In this document: in pieces, positions 53,160-64,000 of the stretch
Position numbering within the stretch: the stretch's first letter is position 1
How the letters are laid out: every line of letters starts with the position of its first letter
Source: Pempheris klunzingeri
Lineage: Eukaryota; Chordata; Actinopteri; Acropomatiformes; Pempheridae
Assembly: GCF_042242105.1 (NCBI RefSeq)
Contig: NC_092013.1
Coordinates: 13,943,618-14,007,617 of the forward strand
DNA length: 64,000 nucleotides
Reading direction: 5' to 3'
The notes under the pieces: model-generated
Database searches by the model: none
Told to the model about the DNA's origin: nothing
What the model saw: the letters and a program-made list of their open reading frames with translations, nothing else
Made by a program: the position numbers and the translations under genes

Positions 53160-56138
53160 CTGTTGGGACACACACAATGAACAATAGTGAACTCGCAAAC
53201 ATAGTTTTCATTCTGGCTCATCGTTTTCCGGTTGATTAGTTTACACAGAAAAGATAAAGTTTAAACTAATTTTCATTTCAGTGTCACCATACAGCCAAAC
53301 ATTTGTGAATTCTGCTGCAAGAGAAGCAGTGCTTCAGAAAAACAAAGTCCTTTTGCAATGAGCTCCACTTAGAATATGCTGAGTTGCAGATTATGTGGCA
53401 CAGTCTTTCAAATTGTAGAAAAATAAACACTAAAAGGTATATATATATATTAAAGTGGCAGCTTTAACTTAGTGGCATATGTTCATCTGTTTGAAGAGGA
53501 AGAAGAGGAAAGACGAGACTATCATCTGGTGTCGTAAGGGGTTTGAGAACACACTGCATCTTTAAGGTGATGCATCTTTAAATCCACAGTTTTGTATAAC
53601 AGATTTTTTGTAACTGTTTTCTAAAATAAATGCAGATAAATTACCTGATTTTTGAACAGTGAGCCCAAAATATAGTGTTATCATAGTGCAGAACACCAGG
53701 TTCTCTCTCTGCTAGTAGCCCAAAGGTCACTTCTCCTTGCTGAACAACCTTGTCTGTGCCAGCAGCAGTGAGCTGAGTACATAAGAATGGATATATGCAG
53801 GCAGCTCGGCCGGCGGTAGCTGTCTGAGCAGGGCATCAGTCTAATCTGGGGGATCTCTGAGGAGTGCAGAGGAAGAATCTGAGATGACCTTGGATGTGGT
53901 CATATGTCACTCGCAGCAAGTGGAGCAGAAGCCACTTCTGAACTTTTGATAGCAGCGAAATACTAACAATTTCTGCAAATGTCCATTAACAAGTGTTTGT
54001 GTTTGAAAACTTGTGGGCGTTTGGTGACTGGGAGAGAAGAGAGAAGAAAGGGGTGAAAAAGAGAGACAAAAAGTAAAGGTCTGCTCAAGCATGCGTGGCT
54101 CGAGTTAAAATGTAGGGTCACAGATACATATCACAGGTCAGTGGTACTCCGTAAAATGGATTTGTGGTTGTGGAGAGAAGTATTCATCATCTAGTCAACA
54201 AGAGGTGGAATAACACACTGGTGGGGCTGGACTGACACTACGGTCATGTCAACATGTGTCAGGTTTCCTCTCCACCTCACACTGTTGTAACTTATATTGT
54301 ATTTACACCATTTACACTATACCTTTTTGACTTTTTGATCCAGATTATTTCATTTTTCATCATTACATGACACAAAAACACAATGAAACAGAACAAAATG
54401 CATTCACACACAAACCCACACAAACCAAAAAAAAGCTTTTGGTCTGTTTCATAGCTAAGCTGAAGTCAGAAGATGGGGAGTGCAGAGCTTTAATAGCCAT
54501 CTGATTAAAGAGGAAACAAGACGAGGCACTGAGCTGAAGAGAACTTCACTTGCTTCTCTGATTTAATTACTCAGGCTACCAAAACAAGACAAGCCTCTGA
54601 ACCGACAAGTCCAGATTTCCTCAACCCCTCGTTTGAACTCCACACAAATAAATGATCATTATCCACTTTTCCCATGTTTTCAATTACTGCTATCTTTGAT
54701 GAGCAGTCAGTTAAAAGGTGTAAAACTGACCACTGACCTTCACCCAACCACTGCTCACTTCCTTTACTGTAAACTGAAAGCCTCTGAATAATCACAATCA
54801 CAATGAGATGAAAACTCAGCTTAATGATCAGTTCCAACCAAATTCTCTCTAAAATTGTAGCTCAAAACAAAAGCTCAAAGTTTGACTACTCTTTAGCACC
54901 CTGTAAAACAAACACACACTAACATACACACACGTGTACACTTGCTACAGCAGCACTAAGAAGTGTCTGGAGGATAGGAATATATGAAAGCCAAATTGCT
55001 GTCATCACCAAGGGGAGCTCCTTAACATGTTTTCTCAAAATTCATAGACGCAAACACAAAGGAAGAATGGAGGAGGATAGAGGCAGCCCTACAGATAGGG
55101 ATAAGCATAAAAACCCAGAGAGAGGGGGAGGGCGATTAATGGAAAGCAACACAGAAATTAACATGAATGAGTGGCTGCTTTCACTGCCTGAAAAAGGCAA
55201 TTTCTTGCCCGTGAGGGAAGGAGAGAAAGCAAAACACAAAACTATCTTCACTTTAAACTGCTAAATTGAAAATGGCAGAACCTGAATGAGGTCACAGAAT
55301 TGATTATTTGAGTTTTTTTTCAAATTAAGTGACAAATGTCAGTTCACCTTTGTCCTTTGGATGGAAGGTGAACAAATGGCAAATGAAAAACTACAAGTTG
55401 TTGATCACTATCTTATACTTGTTGAATTGTTAGGACAGCTGAGGCTTCACTATCATTGTAAAATATGACTTCTGATTTATTGGAAAGCAATATTTTGTCA
55501 GCTTTCTGCTGTGCGGTTGTTTGACTCTTTTCTGAAGAATGTGCTGCAGTAACATTTCTCCTACAAACTTAATTGCTTGATACCAGAATTAGAAATTAAA
55601 ACAGCTTCATGTTCTATCTCTCGCATCGCAGTGTTTACATTAGCCAACACTCCAGATGGTCTGAAGAACTAGAAAGTGTGAAGCAGGGAGAGAAATTAGC
55701 GACACTCAGTATCACTGCCATTTTGACCATGAATTTCTGAACTTGCCTCAGTCGCTCCCATCACTCCAATTCATCTCAGGGAGACCAGTGGCTATATGTT
55801 ACAGACGTTTGTGTGGAGATTATCAGAAAACCAAACCATGCATTTCAATTTCATCTTAGCCGTGCAATGCTCTGTGGTCAAAGAGCCATCTGAATAATGT
55901 GTAAAAAGTATTATCCTTTAAGCATGAGCTATCACAGCAGGTTGCTGCAGCAGCATCCTGTGTGCTGTGAAGTTCTGGGCGCTCTTATCTGGAGAGGCAC
56001 TGGGTCTGTAATGATAGCTATCCAGGACAGGCCAAGGGCAAAGAGACATCCTGTGACCTCTGTTAAAAACTGGCACCATCTCAGCTACCTTGACTAACGT
56101 CATGGTATTAACCAACTCCAGCTATGCTACAAGGATTA

Positions 56139-56139
<1 letters not shown>

Positions 56140-56179
<40 letters not shown>

Positions 56180-56206
56180 AGGGCTGAACACACACACACA
56201 CACAAG
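56140..56206. repeat. (GT)n followed by (CA)n, inverted-repeat capable
   Basis: A GT run of about 34 bp (56140-56173) is followed after about 16 bp (CTGTCCAGGGCTGAA) by a CA run at 56190-56205. The two runs are complementary and can fold back. Confidence 0.9.
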
Positions 56207-57296
56207 CTACGGTATATTTCCTGAATGTTTGTGTGTACATGATGTATCTACTGATGGTGGCAGTGGTGCTGGTGTGTCTTTCAATCAAGAGTAATAAGAC
56301 AGACCAAAGTATATGTGTGTTTATTTTGCCAGCTGAAACTAAACTAGTCCGATGCAGATGTGAGCCACCTCTACTGTCAGGCCAGCTCGGCAAACACACA
56401 CAAACAAACATACATCTGTAAGCGATCTCTACAGAAAAACGGGCACATCAGAGATAAGACAACACAGCAAACTAATTCTCTTTGATTTATTCAGTGAGGA
56501 TAGGCCGTGACTTCTCTGGACAGTTGATAAAAAGACAAATTTCCCCTGGGGGGAAATATGCTCACACAGGCAGACAGGGCCTCCGAGCGCTGCGTTGGGC
56601 TCATCTTTCACGTGAAACACACCCCCCTCTGATATCTTTAAAAGGTAATTCATCAGCGCGCCGCTCCCCTGACATTTAGAGCACCCTTGGCTTTGCCCCT
56701 TTATGGAGCAAGACTGCACACCAAGTAGGGAAACAATTATGAGTGGGATTTATGGAGCATCTCTCCATGAGACCATTTCTCAAACCACCCCACCACCACC
56801 ACTATACTACGACCCCCACCTCCCAACCACTCATACACACATTATTCACACCGATATACCCAAGATAAGGAGCCATCCCAACCGGACTGCATCTTATGCA
56901 CTGTATTAATCCAACATGATATAAATAGGTTCATGCATTTACTGTACACACAGAGCACAGTGCAGAAGAAAGGCACAGTGGTCTATAATATTTCATGGCG
57001 GAACACAAGTGGTCCCTCATAAGAAATCCATAATGGTAATGGAGCTAAAGCTATTAGCTAAGTACCCTTGAAGAGTCATAACCATTATTACCATCATCGC
57101 CATAAAGCGTTTACATATTCTACTTCTTAAACAGAGTGACTGAGTGTTAGAGGTGTAGTTCAATTCTACTTACTTTGACATATAGGTGGCATTACTCAAA
57201 CAGACAGGCAGGCATACAACTCATTTTGAATGTTAGTGAGTTGATATGCAGAAAGCGTATTTTCCAAAGTCATATTTTAAAGGTTATTTCTCATGC

Positions 57297-57998
57297 TGTT
57301 ACGGCCCGTGGCCTTTTTTGTATGTAGTGTTTTGCCCTGTCTCCCCTGTTTATTCTGGAGCACCGCCTGTGGACTGGAGGTGTGTCTTCCTAGACTGCGG
57401 CATGCCCACAACCGGTTCTCCCTCCCTCCACCGGATGCCATTGGATGATCGACCGTCCAGTGAGGGAGCTCCCAAACACCGCGGGCTCCTTTAAAAGAGA
57501 CCTTAACCAGCAGTCGAGGCAGCTGTTGTTCTCGGGTGGATGTAGTTTTTTGGTGTGTTGGTATGTAAAGCAGCTTGCCTCAAGGGACTGCGGTCCTGTT
57601 ACTAACTCGCCTGTTAGGTGATAAGAGGATTGGGCGTAGGATAGCTACCATTTTGTGTTCGGTAGCTTTGTAAAAACGCTGTGTAGCGTCAAGGGTGCTA
57701 CTCCCCTGTATTTCAGTTTTGTTATCTTAGAGTAGGAAGTCTTTTGTTTCCTTTATTTTTGAGTGGTGTCCATAATTAGTTTAGTTTAGCAAACTCAGGT
57801 TGAGTTCTCTTTTGGTTCTGATTTGTTTTTTTTTTGGAGTAGCACCTAACCGCCCTCCATTTCCTCCTGTCTTTCTTTGTTTGTTCGGCACCATTTATCC
57901 CAGCCATTTGTAATAAAAACAACTGTGAGGCGACCTTTTTGTTCCAACTGGTCATTTATGTTTGCGCCTCTTTCCCCCTAGCGAGCCGGGGCGTAACA
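57297..57998 (+). mobile_element. Solo LTR of a retrotransposon
   Basis: The 702 bp element begins TGTTACGGCCCGTGG and ends GAGCCGGGGCGTAACA, with the TG...CA ends and the inverted TGTTACG/CGTAACA of an LTR. It is flanked by perfect 5-bp direct repeats CATGC at 57292-57296 and 57999-58003. Inside are a TATA-like TTTAAAAGAG near 57490 and an AATAAA at about 57911, giving plus orientation. No gag-pol is present. The 5-bp duplication suits Ty3/gypsy-type or other LTR elements. It lies antisense in the cacna2d2 intron. Confidence 0.85.
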
Positions 57999-59555
57999 CA
58001 TGCACTGTATGCTGTAGGAGTTAACACTGTTTGTAATGCACTGACAATTAACAGCTTTCCACATGACTTCTGGCAGAGTAAAGAGTAAAATCATTGGTCA
58101 TTTCACTTGAAGGAGCAGTTTGTCCCAATTACAAAAATATAACTTCTCACTTGCCCCTGTGTTGTTTGAACAAGCAGATTGTTGGATAGTTTTGCTGTAA
58201 TTTTTCCAGATTTCAAAACAACGGAGGTGAACAGAATTTTGTTTGTGCTGAAAAGTGACATTTACAAAAATTCAACAGCAGCATGTATTTCCAGCAGCAG
58301 TGTCCCAGTCACGCTGGATAATTTGAAGACCTCACTGTGAGCATTTTTCAAATAACACTAAAGGTAAGCGAGACAATGTTTTTGTACCGTAAAACGAGCA
58401 GCTGGATAAACACACAGCTTCGCGCACAGCTCGAGGTCATTACAGAGCAGCATCCCAGCATCTGCATGTACCACCTCCTTCTGTGTCTCTCTGTGCCGTC
58501 AACCCACTTCTATCTCCCATCTCTCCTGTTTCCTTGCCGTCTCCCTTTCCACATCTTCCAGGGCTGCTTTGTGGTCTGGCTGAGTGTTTAAGAGTCTGAA
58601 CCTTAAACCTTTCATCCTGCAGAGGAAACGGCAGCAACAGGAACTGGCAGCAGCTCACACAGCAGCAAAGACAAGCTAAAACACAGTCTAAGCCTTCCCA
58701 AAAAACCTTTGGTTGAGAAAAATAACATCCAGAAGACACTGTACAACCTAATTTGTATTACTTGCGGTGTATTACAACGGTTTCTAAGAATTTCTTTGCT
58801 ACTGAAACAGCGGCCTTAACTAACTATAATTTAAATTCATGTAAAGGGTTCCAACAGTTTCACTCGAGAACATTTAGTGTATTTGTCATTGAGGACCACA
58901 GTTTTGCTAAATGGTAATCTCAGGCTGTGAAGGGGGGACATAAATGGAAATTTCTTTGAGAAAGGATGATTATTGAATATAGCCGACAGAATAAGACGGG
59001 ATGGGGGAGATTTCACCACACCTCCAGAGTGCTCCTCTGAATTTTTTTTCTAATTAAAGAAGAGCAGTAAATAACAAACACATGAAATGTAATTTGTGAG
59101 CCTGGTGATGAGTGAAGTGGAGTTTGCTGTGCTGACTGTTCTAATTAGTGTGCGGGTAAATGATAGTGCCCCTTCACTGGGCACACACTATAGGGGTGGA
59201 TGGGTGGGGGGCAGAGAGAGAGAGATGGAGTCTGTAAAGTCAAAAACGACAGAAATACAGCCTGCAGTGTTTACACTGTCTTTCTTCTCTTTTGGTTTAA
59301 CTTTAAATCCAATTTCTCTTATCCCCCCTCTCTCTATCGCTTTCTTCTCTTTTTTTTTTTTTTGCACTTTCACTCTATTTTTTTTCTTTCACAAATCACT
59401 TTTGCTTTTTTTTCCACACATTTAAATCTGGTTTGATGTTGAGAGGGGCTGAGTTGATCTCCAGTGTGGCGTGAGCTGGTTGACAGGGAAGCCTCCTCCA
59501 CTGGAAGGAAACCTGGGGCGTGTGAAACGAACACTGGCTGCACGTGCTTAATGTG

Positions 59556-59578
59556 CACACACACACACACACACACAT
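59556..59578. repeat. (CA)n microsatellite
   Basis: Pure CA run followed by TACACACAGAGACACACAC. Confidence 0.9.
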
Positions 59579-60369
59579 ACACACAGAGACACACACTCAT
59601 AAAACATGATATTTTACATTTAGCTAAAGCAAATCTCAAGAATTCACAGCTTATAACTTTAAGATGACAAACGTAGCATGTAGTAAAGTGACAACATTCA
59701 CTAATTGAAGCCACGGCATATACTTTCACTAAGTAACAAAGCATGATTCTCATTGCTCTCTATATCACTTCCCCTTCCTTTGGTGAACAGACCTGTGTCT
59801 GTCTATCAAAAGTTGCCTTTGTCCCTCCAGTACCAGGCGAGCTGACTTCTCTCCAGATTAATTTTTAATGGGATGAGAGACTTCAGAGGTAGTTTCACTC
59901 AAATAAAACCCTGCAGATGCAAATCTTTCTCTTCTTTTCAAATCTCATACGACGCTGCGTTGACTCTGTATCTGCTGTATCTGTTGCACTCAATTTTCCA
60001 CTGCACATTATGTACACCGTGCAATTTGCTCTTTAGAAAGGTGAACTGGCTGATTTTTTTTGCTTGGAGCTTCCCACAGGGGATCCATCCACAGACCAGA
60101 GAGTGCAGTAGTAAAATGAAGGTTAACATTCAAAGGGCAGGGAGTACAAGCTTGCGGCTGGTTTTGGTGCTTTCTTGTTAATCAAAGTCTCATAAATAAT
60201 TGAACACGTTAACCTACTGCCTAGCCTACACATTATTTATACTTTCTATTACTTCTGATCACTCTCTAAAGCATAACATTGCAGTTTAATTTCCTTCATA
60301 GTTAGAGATAGGTATGTCATAAGAGTGAACACTTAGCAGCATAAGCAGCACTGTACGTGCAAAGGCCTA

Positions 60370-61711
60370 GAGTGATTTCCTGCTTACATTCAAGCCGAAG
60401 CACAACTCAGAAGTTGTCAGCTCTCACATGATGCCTAAAACAAAAGAATTATGCGAAGCCACAAAGGCAGCCATCTTGGCACTGCTGGAAATTGGCATGA
60501 GTGACAGACAGGTAGCCAAAAAACTGAAGATCTCCAAGACAGCCGTTCATTACACCAAGAAAAAGCAAGTCGAACATGGTACTACCAAATTGCTAGCTGG
60601 TCGAGGCAGGAAACGTCTTTCTACCCCACGAGAGGACCGTGCACTCATCCGTTCCTGTGTCAGGAATCGTCGTCAGACCTCCAGGGACCTTAAAAATGAG
60701 TGGGCACTGTCGAGAAATGTGACTGTGTGAGTTCGAAACCGACTTCTTGAAGCTGGTCTGAAGTCACACAGGGCACGGAAGAAGCCCTTCATCAACGAAA
60801 GGCTAGGGATCACAAGGATTGGACTGTTGATGATTGGGCTAAGGTTCTCTTCAGTGATGAATCCAATGTTGAGTTGATGCCCACTCCAGCCAACTTACTG
60901 GTTAGGAGGAAGCCTGGAGAAGCCTACAAACCAGACTGTCTTGCCCCTACTGTAAAACATGGGGGTGGATCGGTGATGATCTGGGGTCGTTTCAGTATGG
61001 GTGGAACAGGGCAAATGCAATTGTGTGAAGGGCGAATGAACCAGGTCACGTTCAGGGCTACTCTTGAAAACAGTCTTCTTCCATCAGCTGATAAACTCTT
61101 TCCTGCCTCGAATGACTGGATTTTCCAACAAGACAATGCCCCTTGCCACATGGCAAGGTCAGTTAAAGCCTGGATGGAGAAGCAGAACATTCGAACCATG
61201 CCTTGGCCTGCTCAATCACCAGATCTAAATCCAATTGAAAACCTGTGGAACATCATCAAACTCAAAATGGAGAACCACACGCCCAAAAACAAAGCAAATT
61301 TGTTTGAATTTTTGCAACAGGAATGGGCTGCTGTGACAGCAGAACAATGTCAGAAGCTGGTGGAGAGCATGCCAAGACGCATGTCTGCAGTCATCAAAAA
61401 CAATGGTTATGCAATCAAGTACTAACTCCTGTGTGTATCATGTGACTAACAGACAGAAAAGAAAACATGGAATGCCTAAAAGCACTGTTTTTGGCAGTAC
61501 AATGCCATAGCTATTGATGTAAGAAGTAAGATGTGATTTTGGTTATTATCAAGAAAACCACGGAAAATGGCTAGATATCAGTTCTTAAATTAAACTATTA
61601 TGAGCTATTTTTGTTGTTATCATTACATTTGTCCAAACAAATGTACCTTTAGTGGTACCAGGCATTAAAATGAACAAGAAATTGAAGAAAACAAGGGTGG
61701 TCTAATAATTG
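60370..61711 (+). mobile_element. Tc1-like (DD34E) transposon remnant
   Basis: The right end carries CCAGGCATTAAAATGAACAA and AACAAGGGTGGTCTAATAAT, a terminal sequence of fish Tc1 elements. I find no matching left terminal repeat upstream of 60430, so the left end is lost or replaced. It includes the transposase pseudogene at 60428-61425 and inserts in the cacna2d2 intron on the opposite strand. Confidence 0.8.
60428..61425 (+). pseudogene. Tc1-family transposase, broken
   Basis: The N-terminal half (60428-60730) has the paired DNA-binding helices: MSDRQVAKKLKISKTAVHY then EDRALIRSCVRNRRQTSRDL. It stops at TGA 60728-60730, where an Arg codon (CGA) would be expected. The frame then runs to about 60800 (LLEAGLKSHRARKKPFINER), shifts, and resumes as RDHKDWTVDDWAKVLFSDES. 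The second half reads to TAA at 61423-61425. The catalytic residues survive: Asp in LFSDES, Asp in FQQDNAPCH and Glu in LNPIENLW, with 34 residues between the last two. At least one nonsense change and one frameshifting deletion make it non-functional. Confidence 0.88.
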
Positions 61712-62295
61712 CTGAAGTCAGCTCTTAAAGCTGCTTCTCTGCATCTTTCAGCTAATTGTTTCGATTTCATGGCTGCAACTGTTCTGATTCATTCTCTGTC
61801 AATGTTTCAAATATGGATGCTGCTGCAAAGAAGCTAACAATTTTGACCTTTTAGACATAAAAAGTCATCACTGCATAATTTTATCCTATCAGACATTTGG
61901 GTGAATTTTTGTATGAATGTATGAATTCTTGAGCTGTGGCAAAAAAACATGTTTTGTGAGAAAAGGACAATGACGATAATCCTTGACCTTTGACCACTAA
62001 AGTCTTAACAGTTCATCCTTGAGTCTTTCTCGGGGCTTTCCTGAGATACAGAGTTCACAAAAATGGGACGCACGGATGGACGGACAGCCTGAAAACATAA
62101 AGCCTGCTGAAAAAAATGATGGTATACATGGGACAATGTTAGCAATATGTAAAGTAAACCTAATTTTGTCATGTAAACCCACCAGTACGGTTCTAAAACG
62201 AAGAAAGAAGCAGTGGCTTCACCAAAAGGACATGCACGCACAGGGTGGAAATGATGGATGTGGTGTGTGCGTATGTCTGTGTGTGCGTGTCTGTG

Positions 62296-62303
<8 letters not shown>

Positions 62304-62340
<37 letters not shown>
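62304..62340. repeat. (GT)n microsatellite
   Basis: Pure GT run preceded by degenerate TGTGTGCGTGTCTGTG from about 62258. Confidence 0.95.
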
Positions 62341-62342
<2 letters not shown>

Positions 62343-63747
62343 AGGGTGTGGTGGGTGGGTTAATCGCTCCGTGCAAGACATTTAAGCTGTGCTCTTTCAT
62401 CTGCACACACAGTTAGCCAGTCCTCGCCATTCATTTCTGACAACCAAGTTTCTCACTGTGCTTGACTACAATAGCAAACTGACAACATGACGTTAGGCCG
62501 CTGGAAAAGGCGCCGCATGCAGCGGATTTAATCTTCAAATTTAATGAAAGGACTTCCTACATTCACTGGTGGTTTTCTTTATTCCCTGCTGGGAACAGTG
62601 GTTATTTATTCTCATGCAAACACTAATGTAGGCACGCACTATGTGTATCCTATACACACATAATTACTACCTTAAAAAAAAAAAAAAAAAAAAAAAGGCT
62701 TTACAACCTTCTATATTTTCTATATTTTCAACATGTTATAATGTACATGTGCAACTGTAGAATGACCCAATCTGGCTTAGTATCCTCCATCTACAGTGTG
62801 AACTCGGTCCAATTACCCGCAAGATTCCGCTGAACCTAGAAAATACTTGCCAAAGAATAATTTGTATATTTCCTCACTGTTTTTTCATCCTTATTTCTCA
62901 GAGATTACTTTCAAGATTATATTCCCAGAGCCCTTCCTCTGCAATTATTCAGCAAATCCCTGCCTCTTTCTCGCCACTGCTGTAACATTCACTGGGAGAA
63001 TAAAACCTGTTTTTCCATAGACGACGCCACCCACATCAATTTATTCCTTTGTGGCTGTGTTGCGATGTCCATCCTGTAATAAGCGATGATAATTAGAAGA
63101 AAACTGTATGAATGTTTGACCTAAGCTAATTAGAAAGTTTGCAGACTTGGCAGCAGGAATCAGCGGTGGGATAATGAATCATAAAATGGTTCATTACTGC
63201 GCTCAGGGAACACTCTCAATCTCAATAAACGGACATGGGGCCTAGCAGACAAATCAAACCAGGACGCATGCACTGCCTCATTTAGCTGCTGAAAGGATCA
63301 CAATAAAAAAAATAGAAAAAAAGAAAATGCTCTTTTTTCCCTTGCTCTAAATGGTTTCTATTATTAAAGTGTCTCTTCTCCTTCACTCTCCTCTCACCCC
63401 TCTTCTTTCTATCTTTCCTCCTATCTGTGTCTCTCTCAGTCCATCTCCAAGGACACCAATTTCGCTGTGACTGCCAATTCATGCTGCCATTTTCTGGAAA
63501 ACAGTCAATTTATTCAGTGCATTAACAATGTTTACAAATCAAAGCAAGTCACTTCAACAATACAGACCGCGAGTACTAATAAACACTTGAGAATTTCAAA
63601 ACAACTGTTGAACATTATGCTGTACAGTGGACTCTGCCCCATTCTTCTGACAGTTTTCTTTTCTCTGCCTTTCCTCTGGCCTCCCCTTGAGAAATGAGCG
63701 CTGACACTCACACTGCTTCTCTTCTGCTAATCCTAAACCCACAGATA

Positions 63748-64000
63748 CAGTGGGGCAAAAAAGTATTTAGTCAGCCACATCACTGCTCTAGAGGAGATCT
63801 GCATGGAGGAATGGGCCAAAATACCAGCAACAGTGTGTGAAAACCTTGTGAAGACTTACAGAAAACGTTTGACCTCTGTCATTGCCAACAAAGGGTATAT
63901 AACAAAGTATAGATCAACTTTTGTTATTGACCAAATACTTATTTTACCAAGGAATTTACTAATTAATTCATTAAAAATCCTACAATGTGATTTCCTGGAT
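63748..64000 (+). mobile_element. Internally deleted Tc1-like element, cut by window end
   Basis: A TA dinucleotide at 63746-63747 is followed by CAGTGGGGCAAAAAAGTATT and TAGTCAGCCAC, a classic fish Tc1 terminal repeat. It jumps directly into the transposase C-terminus: [40 protein letters not shown]. The normal stop is read through by a small change, then the 3' end ATCAACTTTTGTTATTGACC and CCTACAATGTGATTTCCTGG follows. The far terminal repeat is outside the window. Confidence 0.85.

Larger units (their letters stand above)
53160..64000 (-). other. cacna2d2: Part of large 5' cacna2d2 intron (>10.8 kb)
   Basis: The exon at 53028-53159 begins in phase 1, and no upstream exon is found to the window end, so this is intron. 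It hosts a solo LTR (57297-57998), two Tc1-like remnants (60370-61711, 63748-64000), a GT/CA hairpin (56140-56206), (CA)n at 59556-59578, (GT)n at 62304-62340 and an A run at 62674-62697. The rest has no recognised gene. Confidence 0.6.

Noticed and set aside
63430..63480. Pyrimidine tract plus CAG on the plus strand, looking like a splice acceptor
   Set aside because: The following frame has no recognisable protein, no paired donor or other plus-strand exon nearby, and lies inside a minus-strand gene. Probably chance.

Overview
This window is vertebrate nuclear DNA, almost certainly from a ray-finned (percomorph-type) fish. Coding sequence is split into short exons with GT/AG borders. Introns are long and rich in (CA)n microsatellites. 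Tc1-like transposons and MITE arms typical of fish genomes are scattered throughout. I found no operon, phage, CRISPR or prokaryotic feature and no RNA gene. Three protein-coding genes explain all the coding signal I can defend.

Layout. (1) Positions 1-5921, minus strand: the 5' half of mst1 (macrophage-stimulating 1 / HGF-like protein), with signal peptide, PAN/apple domain, kringle 1 and kringle 2. The remaining kringles and the protease-like domain lie beyond the left edge. (2) About 5.9-6.5 kb: a short divergent promoter region. (3) About 6.4-12.8 kb, plus strand: abhd14b, a small alpha/beta hydrolase with three coding exons and a complete Ser-Asp-His triad. (4) 13.1-64.0 kb, minus strand: cacna2d2, the voltage-gated calcium channel alpha2/delta-2 subunit. 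I resolve 32 exons in continuous reading frame, 917 residues, from just before the VWA domain to the stop codon. The first exons (signal peptide and N-terminus) lie beyond the right edge, past an intron of more than 10.8 kb.

The rest is introns, UTRs and repeats. These include three Tc1-type transposon remnants, one solo LTR with a perfect 5-bp target-site duplication, three copies of one fold-back MITE family, hAT-like MITE pieces, L2-type LINE fragments, a long purine-rich tract and many microsatellites. The three genes are not a functional pathway. mst1 is a secreted growth factor, abhd14b a cytosolic/nuclear hydrolase or deacetylase, and cacna2d2 a GPI-anchored channel subunit. In human all three genes map to 3p21, so their proximity is best read as conserved synteny.

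I saw no new biological system. The points most worth checking are splice-level details of cacna2d2 (a GC-AG intron, and paired alternative splice sites near the C-terminus) and the solo LTR.
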